A DNA stretch of 64,000 nt, taken from positions 62,001 through 126,000 of the forward strand of contig JAGTJL010000028.1 in NCBI GenBank assembly GCA_020746875.1, given 5' to 3'. The position numbers were made by a program, and so were the translations under genes. Position 1 is the first letter of the stretch; the number at the start of each line of letters is the position of its first letter. Positions 57,083 to 64,000 of the stretch are shown here, in pieces. The notes beneath the pieces are model-generated. The model saw only the letters and a list, made by a program, of their open reading frames with translations. It ran no database searches and was not told the DNA's origin. Source of the DNA: Rhexocercosporidium sp. MPI-PUGE-AT-0058 (Eukaryota > Ascomycota > Leotiomycetes > Helotiales).

Positions 57083-57395
57083 TATTGATTGTGCAACTAT
57101 GGCCGACAGCTCCAAGAGACGATCTCCATCTGATATTGTGGGGAGGTCTACTGCTCGTTCCAGTAGGGCAGGGATCTTTCCAGCGATTTGATAAAGAAGG
57201 TCAAGAGATCTGTTGCAGCTGGACTGAGTTATAATTTGTCGCCATATGTCATCTTCGATAAAGTGAGCTTGCTGCTTCGTCATAGCTTCAAGAGTCTACT
57301 GCATCATTAGAGGGAGAGTAAAATAGCTTGATTAGACTTACGTAGACAAGCCTGAGACGTGAAAGTAGATGCCGCCATGCTGGATGGAGTGTTCA
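57083..57395 (-). pseudogene. Gene fragment, possibly from a fungal-specific transcription factor
   Basis: Two exon pieces, about 57395-57342 and 57295-57083, join over a 46-nt GTAAGT-TAG intron. They read HPAWRHLLSRLRLVYTLEAM and TKQQAHFIEDDIWRQIITQ, then LDLLYQIAGKIPALLERAVD and SDGDRLLELSAIVAQSIL. The frame then runs straight into the mariner TIR. The pattern W-x-x-L...D-x-L-Y-x-I-A-x-x-(I/L)-P-x-L-L-x-R resembles the C-terminal half of Zn2Cys6 regulators, but no DNA-binding domain is present, so the assignment is tentative. The upstream part is cut off before 57400, near the MITE. Confidence 0.4.
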
Positions 57396-57531
57396 CTATT
57401 CTTAGATTAGGAATTGCAGGATCTCTGCGATGCCGCGTGCGTGGACAAGTCGAAGTGGATAAATTAAAATGGAACTGTAAAAAAGAGGTGAAAATAGGTA
57501 CTAGGCAGGTATTTTTGCTTATTTTCGCTTA

Positions 57532-57794
57532 CGAACTGGGGACAGAAGTCGGTGCTTTACAGGCTCAAAACTACTAAAAAGCGCTTTTAAAATAGTTACA
57601 AGTCGAAAATCAAATTTCTTAGTTAAAAGAAGTCCTATTTATATACTTATATTTCATTATTAGTAAATTAAATTTAGTAATACCAATATTCGTGGAGATA
57701 TAAGGCATTATAAATCGCTAGAATCATCAAAAAAGTAGTGTTCCTCACCAAAGCAAAGTAGCCTGTAAAGCACGGACTTCTGTCCCCCAGTTCG
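57532..57794. mobile_element. 263-bp MITE with about 37-bp TIRs and TTA duplication
   Basis: The left end reads CGAACTGGGGACAGAAGTCG and continues GTGCTTTACAGGCT. The right end reads the same on the opposite strand, with an extra G in the G-run and one substitution. Both sides carry TTA (57529-57531 and 57795-57797). The interior is AT-rich and non-coding. The CGAAC start is shared with the mariner element 450 bp away. Confidence 0.85.
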
Positions 57795-57985
57795 TTAAAT
57801 GTGCCACGGGCTGTGGCTGCAACTCCTAGGTGGCCTGAGTCCGCTACCTAATCAGCTTTTACCACGTCACCTGAACATATTGCTTAAGGCTCAGAGTTTC
57901 GAAAGTTACGTTAACTTGTGCGAAATCCGGTTTCCATATTTCTTTACTCACACGACTGCATTTGGAGACCTCAGCGACAAACATC

Positions 57986-59068
57986 ATGTCACAGGGAGTC
58001 TCTTCGGAATGGTACGATTTGTTTGCCAAACAGGATTCCTCCGAGTCAGCCACGCACTCATACAAATCACTTGACACCCTTGACAACATCCCGAGCTTGA
58101 GCTTCTTGAGAAATCTTTTCTGGCTGGAGGTCCGGTCTTGGATTCAGAATGACACAACAATTATGTCTGTTGTTACGGACGATACCCTCCCATTGCCGGG
58201 TCGTATTTATCTTGGCGGCATGAGTCACGCGCTCAACAACGAACTTCTAAAGGAGAGAGATATTCGCGCCGTTATTACTATCCACCCCCGCGACATGCTT
58301 GCGTGGGATGAGAGAGATGCCTCATACGGATTGCGCCGATACTGCACTGATGGTAGTCCTGTCCAAAATCACCTGATGATTCCGCTCGAGGACAGCTCAA
58401 ATTCGAATTTGATCGATCACTTCGGCGACACCTATGCCTTTATTCACGAGCATCTCAAAAAGGGTCACAATATGCTGATCCACTGCAAGTCGGGCAGGTC
58501 ACGCTCGGTTGCAGTCCTGGTTGCCTTCCTGCAACGTAAGCACTACGAAACAACGGTTCGCCCACGGGGGCTTGCAATCGAAAAGGCACGGGAGGAGATG
58601 AAAGTGTACCGCGAGGCTGTCACCGATCTTATCCGCGTGCAGAGACTTCCTGTGATTATTATCATGGAAAGGTTCTTACCATTACTTGAGCTCTACGAGC
58701 TCCAACTTATTGGACATCCAGATTACGAACTTGAAACACGCATCCTGTTCCCACAAAATGACAAGAAAAATCTGAACGTAAAGGGCGGCGCGGCAGTTCT
58801 CAAGATATGTATTGCGATATTGTTCTATGAGAACAACCAGAAGCCGTTGAAATCTGTTGTTCAGCGATTGCTTGAGCTGAACGAGGCATACTTCTATGAG
58901 CTTGAGGGATCTGAGTATAATGGTCGCTCATACGCAGAGTCACGGCATGCTCATCGAGGTATTCTCAAATTCTATGTCCACTTCGCCAAAGAGTACGAGA
59001 TTGCGATTCCATCCGCCATCTCAGATATCTTAGGGCAAACGAATGGCGAAAAGCTGCAGGGTCAGTAG
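57986..59068 (+). CDS. Dual-specificity protein phosphatase family protein
   Basis: A single-exon, 360-residue protein. The start is MSQGVSSEWYDLFAKQDSSE; the in-frame codon further upstream is not ATG. The phosphatase domain spans about residues 70-210. LPGRIYLGGMSHALN matches the typical DUSP opening, AVITIHPRDM follows, and HLMIPLEDSSNSNLIDHF carries the likely general-acid Asp. The P-loop is LIHCKSGRSRSVAVLVAFL, with the complete H-C-x5-R-S motif, Cys at residue 167. So it should hydrolyse phosphoproteins or a related phospho-substrate. About 150 residues of helical C-terminal sequence (for example NNQKPLKSVVQRLLELNEAY) have no known domain. It begins 190 bp after a MITE but is not interrupted. 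Confidence 0.87.
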   Translation: MSQGVSSEWYDLFAKQDSSESATHSYKSLDTLDNIPSLSFLRNLFWLEVRSWIQNDTTIMSVVTDDTLPLPGRIYLGGMSHALNNELLKERDIRAVITIHPRDMLAWDERDASYGLRRYCTDGSPVQNHLMIPLEDSSNSNLIDHFGDTYAFIHEHLKKGHNMLIHCKSGRSRSVAVLVAFLQRKHYETTVRPRGLAIEKAREEMKVYREAVTDLIRVQRLPVIIIMERFLPLLELYELQLIGHPDYELETRILFPQNDKKNLNVKGGAAVLKICIAILFYENNQKPLKSVVQRLLELNEAYFYELEGSEYNGRSYAESRHAHRGILKFYVHFAKEYEIAIPSAISDILGQTNGEKLQGQ

Positions 59069-59655
59069 GCTGGCTTATTTCATGATAGACACGCGAGTTA
59101 TGACCAGCTCATATTAGATTAGAGAATTTGACGTTGACGTTAGACACTTCTTGCACTTAACAATTTAACCCTATGATACGTACAGTATCTCATTCAGAGG
59201 TACTGTTTTCCTAAATCAGAACCTGGACAAACGCCCCAGCTCATAGGTCTCCGTCTTTGCTTTGTAGCAATTTTACTGTGCCAGTTGAAGCGGCAGCAGG
59301 GAGGATTTTCAGCTACTATTAATGCATCCACATCCCACGTCGTCGCCTGCAACATGAATCCTTTCGTTCACTAATAGCAAGAGGGACATGTCATACGAAA
59401 GATCTACTTACTTGGTTGGACAAGCTGGATAAATGGGGGTGGTAGGACAGGAATTTCAATTGGTGCTAGATGCTTGGCGGATGCAGAGTTTTCATCTGCA
59501 TAAGCCACCATTGATGCAGAAGGCCATTTCCGTGCAACATATCATAATTGCATCTTAATAGGAAGTAGCAATGAGGCTCCGTTCTAGCGCCCGAGAGGGG
59601 CTGTTTTACTTATCATCCAAGGCGAATCACCAGTTTCTAACCTCGTAACGAAACA
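59069..59655. other. Intergenic region upstream of CorA-like gene B
   Basis: I see no gene or repeat here. It holds the 3' flank of the phosphatase gene and the promoter of the CorA-like gene. Confidence 0.4.
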
Positions 59656-62600
59656 ATGGACTCGGACGACTTAGACATGGATTACAACGTTGAAGATCAA
59701 TATGAGGATCCTATTCCACCAACTGACTCTTGGGGCCAATTTCTCTCAATGAGATTCCGCAATCGGAAGGCTTTCTACGATAAGCAAACCGAGCCTGAGA
59801 AAAGAATGATATGGAAAGAACGACAGCGGATTGATTATTTTAGGGATACCTTCAAGGAACGAAAGCTTTCGGAATCCGATACCGTTCCCTTAGAATATTT
59901 GTTGAAAGAAGCGCGAGAGAATTGGAACCGAATTGCAATCCAGCGCTGCGAGCATGAATTAGCGAAGCGCCGCGGCATTAGTGCTGAGGAGCGCAATTGC
60001 CATGTTTTGAGAGCGGTGCAAATGAGGGGAGGAGTGATCCCATGTGATGATCAGTCTCCCATATCTAGCGAAGATAAAACGCTTGATCTCGATAACTACG
60101 ACCCGGCTGAGCCTGATTATGGATATAATGGCTGGCTCATGGAATTTGAGGATGGCAGACGAGGCATAGATAACAGTTTGTGCTATGGTGAGTTTCCTCA
60201 TCAAAAATTATCAATAAGACAACTGTTGTACAACAAGAAGGAGACACCTCTAGTTCGTATAGAGGATAAGGATCGACTGCGATATTTCCACCTACCAGCT
60301 AACAACATGGCGTGGGTCGAGGTAAGTCATATCGCCATCCTTTGGTGATAAACAACTTGACAGTTTTTGCTTTAGGAAGCTATGTCACGATACTATGGGG
60401 AGGATAAACTGGAGTTCGGTGGACATAGAGTGCTGAATGCTAGATCGAAGACTGAAAGATTATTGAAGCATGAGTTGTGGCGAGGCCAGCAGCGTGGAGG
60501 TATTGGTTCACCCGTCCATTCGCGCCAGATTGGGTCACGGTTTTCGGTTGTGCCATCTGCTCCCTTCGATACTGGGGGACATATACAAGCACCAAAAAAA
60601 CCTTCAGTCACTGGAAAACCAAAGACAAGCAGTCCCTCAGAAGCTTCATCTCAAGCGACTTCCAACTCTACCGGAAAAGATGTAGCATTATTTGTAAGAC
60701 ACCACAATCCCCGTTCCTTGGACGAACTTACAACGACAATTCATTGACACAGTTAGATGCCATACTTGCATTGGGAGATCGAAAAGCGCTTACTACGAAT
60801 GTCGAAAATAGTTCATAGACAGAATGCGGAGCTGAAGCCAAAGTTTGGCATGCCCAGCATCAATTTCCGCAGCAAATTCGCGGCACTCGCAGGCAATTGG
60901 CGAGTCAAACTCGGACAAGCAGCGCCTACTGCAAGAGGTGAAGGGGTGAAATTGGCGCCCTCGACGGCATTGGGGAGATATTTGTGGTACGCAGCTAAAT
61001 TGTTTGAAATTATTGACGAAGCAGCCGACGAGCGACTGATCAGCGAGCATCTCCACTCAAATTCACCACTTCACATGCGTCGTACCCTCGACCAGTTCTA
61101 TTACTGGACTGTTATAGACACGACTGCCCAGGACCAGAATCAAGTTGTGTACCATGGAACAAGGTCAAGTAATGACCCAGAAGCTACCGGTCGAGTTGTC
61201 ATGGTTGATCAGTTATGGATGTGGATCCTAGATGAGAGTAAGTTGTCTTTATTATTTTGGTTCTAGGCGATATTGCTAGAATTGTTCTATCATATGGAAT
61301 TACATGGGGCTGAGAAGAAAACAAACAGACACTATCGTAACTAGTTTCCCTCGACGATGGGGTCGCAACAAGCCAGATCCATCTGCAGTTCACCGAGCAA
61401 TTCGTGACCATTTCGGAAGGCTGGACAGCACTCAAAAACGGTCCATCTATGACCTTGCGCTTGTCATCATTGATGAATGCTCAAGAGTATTCTTTGACCG
61501 TACGAAGCCCCTTGATCAGCGTCCAGAGGTGGTCGCGATTTTTGGCTCGGCAATATCAGATATTGTGAGGAGCAGTCCCATGCAATCAAAGGCCTATACT
61601 GACCACGTTCATTTAAGGCTGAAATGAAGACAATGGCCTACGAAAGATTTGGGAGAGATATTAATGCTATCAATGCACCCGATTCGGTAGAAGATGCCGA
61701 AGAACTGATTCGCAAATCACTCAACATAAGCTTCGAATGGTCTGTTTTGATAGAAGCTCAGCATATCATCGACGAGTTACAGATCATGCAGGAGATTTTC
61801 ACGCAGCAGATTGTTGTGATAAGAGACTTCGAGAAGGCTCTAAAAGATATGAATGCTGGCAATTCAACTTTGGAACGAGCGGCGACATTGATCCGTGACA
61901 TGGAAATGAGAAAGGATGAGCTAGCGGGTCTTGAGAAGCTCCAAGCAAAGACCAGATTGCAGGTAAGTGTGAATCGTTATCATATCTAAAATACAGATAC
62001 TGACAGGAACTAGTTACGAGAATTGCTTGACATGAAGCAGCAACAGGCCGGAATTATCGAGGCAAAGGCAGCCATCAGGCGGGCAGACGAAGCAGTTCTT
62101 CAAGGGCGGTCGATTGTTGTATTCACTGTCTTCACCGTCTTTTTTGTAAAAGCTCCACTTAACTTGGAAGGAAACCCAATATTGACATACTCTAGCTCCC
62201 GTTATCGTTCTTTGCAGCTGTCTTCGGGATGAATGCCCGAGAATTAAATAGTGGCTCGTCACTGCCCTTGGGCAAAGAAATCAGATACATGTGTAAGTGC
62301 TGCCGCGAAGTCGCTGAAAAGCCTGAAACTAAATATGACCTCTAGTCGGACTATCCACGATAGTCATATTTTTCTCCTTATCCTTTGCATTCAGCACGTG
62401 GGCTCGCACTGTCATATCTGTCGGGGGTAGTATGTTTTACGCATATATTACTCACTGGATGAAAACGCGCAACATTTCAATCTGGAGATTCCATGGTACA
62501 TCAACGCTCAGAGATTTCGAAAAGGCCAAACTAAAGGACCTGCGCGAAAGGGCGTTCCAGAGGCGCATGCGCGAGATCAACAATCCTGCCAACGAGCCTA

Positions 62601-62707
62601 CTCCGACAAACGAAGGAGATTGGAGAAGAAATTGGACGGAGATGGCTAGTTTCAACAGGAGATCTCGAAACAGAAGCGCTTCTAATCTCGGGCCCCATGC
62701 TGCTTAG
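59656..62707 (+). CDS. CorA-like Mg2+-transporter-domain protein, paralogue B
   Basis: Eight exons (59656-60321, 60376-60693, 60757-61237, 61329-61564, 61618-61962, 62014-62145, 62196-62292, 62346-62707) close exactly as 878 residues. The acidic start MDSDDLDMDYNVEDQYEDPI precedes a charged helical region. Family blocks follow: LRYFHLPANNMAWVEEAMSR, ALFMPYLHWEIEKRLLR, RVVMVDQLWMWILDE and TIVTSFPRRWGRNKPDPSAV. The membrane module has the helix LLDMKQQQAGIIEAKAAIRR, then TM1 with the signature GMN (FFAAVFGMNARELNSG) and TM2 (FGLSTIVIFFSLSFAFSTW). Compared with paralogue A it lacks part of the N-terminal region and has an extra intron inside TM1. Divalent-cation transport is inferred only from GMN. 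Confidence 0.9.
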
Positions 62708-62716
62708 TTTCTATGT

Positions 62717-63781
62717 CTATTTGTTCTCATGTAGCGTCTCATTCACTGCCTTCAGAATTCTAGAGTGAACTCCATGCTTAGCAGCAACTATCCCCCAATT
62801 GTTGGAAATCTCTCTTCCCGCCCCAAAATCAATTTCTTTACCATTCAAATCCGTGATCTTACCACCCACCTCCGTGAAGATTAACTGCACGCCAGCGTGA
62901 TCCCAGACATAGATAGGTGTCTTCGAATTCGAATTTCTTGGTATCCGTAGTTGCACATCCCCTCCACCAACAATCAGAGCCACGTATCTCATATGTGAGG
63001 ACCATAGATCTGTCCCTGGATAAGCTGCACCAAGTCTTGCCGCAAGTTCATGTACTTTTTCGTGCCACCAAGTGTTGCTCTGCGAAGAATCAACAAAGTG
63101 TAGATCCTTCAACTCTCTTGGGCCCTCCCCTAATCTTTCGATCCGCTTTGCTGGTAGAAGAGATCTTGTCCCGATTGGGCGTATGAAGGCGCCTTGCCCA
63201 TTCACGGCGGAGAGCATCAAGCCATACCCCCGTTCATCAACGATATTCTCCTGAACCCTCCCCATCCTGAGACTCAAATTTGGGCATCCCAGCACTCCAA
63301 CCTTCTCTTTTCCATCTTCTATCAGCGCCAAAGAGATAGCATACTGCTCCCCGCGCAGAAACGTGGCTGTCCCATCGATGGGATCCAGCATCCAAATCCT
63401 GCCCTCACGACCACCAGTACCTCGTCCCCCAAGATCGATAACCTCTAACATATCCTCCACCGACGACGGACTGACGAGCGGCACCTCGCTGTCTTCCAGA
63501 TGCGTCGAAGCGATCAGATCCCAGACCCGATGCCGCAACGGCGCATTATCTCGGAGTGCATCAGCATTTTCCTCGCCGACAAACCTGTCAGATGGAAATG
63601 CGCCGCGAATAGCGCTGATTAACAACGCTTGAGCGGCGAAATCAGCAATGGTGACGGGCGTCGCGTCTGCTTTTGCAAATTCGCCACGGTTGACGGACGA
63701 GAGCACCTTTTTGGTGAGGATGGCGGCGCGCTGCACGGCTAGTTCTGCGACAAGTCGCTCGCGGGAATATGGGATTGGCAT
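62717..63781 (-). CDS. 3'(2'),5'-bisphosphate nucleotidase (HAL2/Met22-like)
   Basis: A Mg2+-dependent, Li+/Na+-sensitive phosphatase of the inositol-monophosphatase superfamily. It removes the 3' phosphate of PAP and PAPS in sulfate assimilation and so protects RNA processing from PAP build-up. The single-exon, 354-residue protein starts MPIPYSRERLVAELAVQRAA. Metal- and phosphate-site motifs are all present: PVTIADFAAQALL, FVGEENADAL (catalytic Glu pair), MLDPIDGTATFLRG (DPIDGT) and YVWDHAGVQLIFTEVGG (WDHAxG). The frame extends upstream to the window edge at 64000, but the first 73 codons are not conserved in character, so 63781 was chosen. The superfamily and likely substrate class are secure. 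Confidence 0.94.
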   Translation of the reverse strand: MPIPYSRERLVAELAVQRAAILTKKVLSSVNRGEFAKADATPVTIADFAAQALLISAIRGAFPSDRFVGEENADALRDNAPLRHRVWDLIASTHLEDSEVPLVSPSSVEDMLEVIDLGGRGTGGREGRIWMLDPIDGTATFLRGEQYAISLALIEDGKEKVGVLGCPNLSLRMGRVQENIVDERGYGLMLSAVNGQGAFIRPIGTRSLLPAKRIERLGEGPRELKDLHFVDSSQSNTWWHEKVHELAARLGAAYPGTDLWSSHMRYVALIVGGGDVQLRIPRNSNSKTPIYVWDHAGVQLIFTEVGGKITDLNGKEIDFGAGREISNNWGIVAAKHGVHSRILKAVNETLHENK

Positions 63782-64000
63782 ATGAGCTGTAGAAGATGGG
63801 AGGGATACCGCGTTATACAATATGCGGCAGAAAATGATGTCAACTTTGGTCGAATAGTAAGGGTAAATAAAAGTTTTGTCGCTGGAACACCGTTCATATG
63901 TGTGCCGTGAGGGCTTGCTCAGCCCCATTGAAGAAAAATGGCGCTGGCAATTTTTATGCCAGAAGAATTCATTGGGCGTCAGCTGGCCTGTCATGCTCAT

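Noticed and set aside
62717..64000. Upstream extension of the bisphosphate nucleotidase frame to the right edge
   Set aside because: The extra 73 codons look non-coding in character; the start at 63781 fits the family length.
1..64000. tRNA genes, rRNA and CRISPR arrays
   Set aside because: Looked for TTC-loop/acceptor patterns and regularly spaced repeats; none could be supported by eye.

Overview
The window looks like nuclear DNA of a filamentous ascomycete (Pezizomycotina). Genes are split by short GT-AG introns of about 45-115 nt, often with CTAAC-like branch sites. HET, 2EXR, DUF7730-like, DUF1996 and DUF6603 families are present, and transposon relics are AT-rich and full of stops, as expected after repeat-induced point mutation (RIP). 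The abundance of 2EXR/DUF7730-like genes suggests Leotiomycetes, but that is inference. No tRNA, rRNA, CRISPR array or bacterial-type operon was seen.

Layout. 0-11 kb: a cyclin cut by the left edge, a decayed 2EXR gene, a coiled-coil gene, a CCCH zinc-finger gene, a 132-bp MITE-like element and a secreted GH16 glucanase, mostly on the minus strand. 12-17 kb: a 2EXR gene broken by three frameshifts and an unknown gene with an in-frame TGA. 18-25 kb: a secreted DUF1996 protein, two F-box-like/DUF7730-type proteins and a Ser/Thr-rich secreted protein. 25-32 kb: a housekeeping block with VPS35 (retromer) and a Tre1-like transmembrane M28 peptidase homologue.

32-62 kb is a repeat-rich accessory region. 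It holds an inverted repeat, a HET N-terminal fragment, an intact three-exon HET gene, a piggyBac relic whose right end abuts a HET C-terminal fragment, and two inverted CorA-like genes (43.0-46.5 kb minus, 59.7-62.7 kb plus). Between the CorA-like genes lie a 2EXR gene with one nonsense codon, a coiled-coil gene, another HET fragment, a 5'-truncated DUF6603 gene, a Tc1/mariner relic with perfect 34-bp TIRs, a 263-bp MITE and a dual-specificity phosphatase. The right edge returns to housekeeping with a HAL2-type bisphosphate nucleotidase.

The housekeeping genes serve transcription (cyclin), endosomal sorting and ubiquitin-dependent membrane traffic (VPS35, Tre1-like) and sulfur/phosphoadenosine metabolism (HAL2-like). 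The accessory region mixes HET (non-self recognition) genes, their fragments and fast-evolving orphan or multicopy families with transposons. The two complete CorA-like genes bracketing the fragmented segment are its most striking feature. Splice sites were set by eye; the phase closes exactly for GH16, DUF1996, VPS35, HET, both CorA-like genes, the coiled-coil genes and the DUF6603 remnant. Transcripts would settle the rest.
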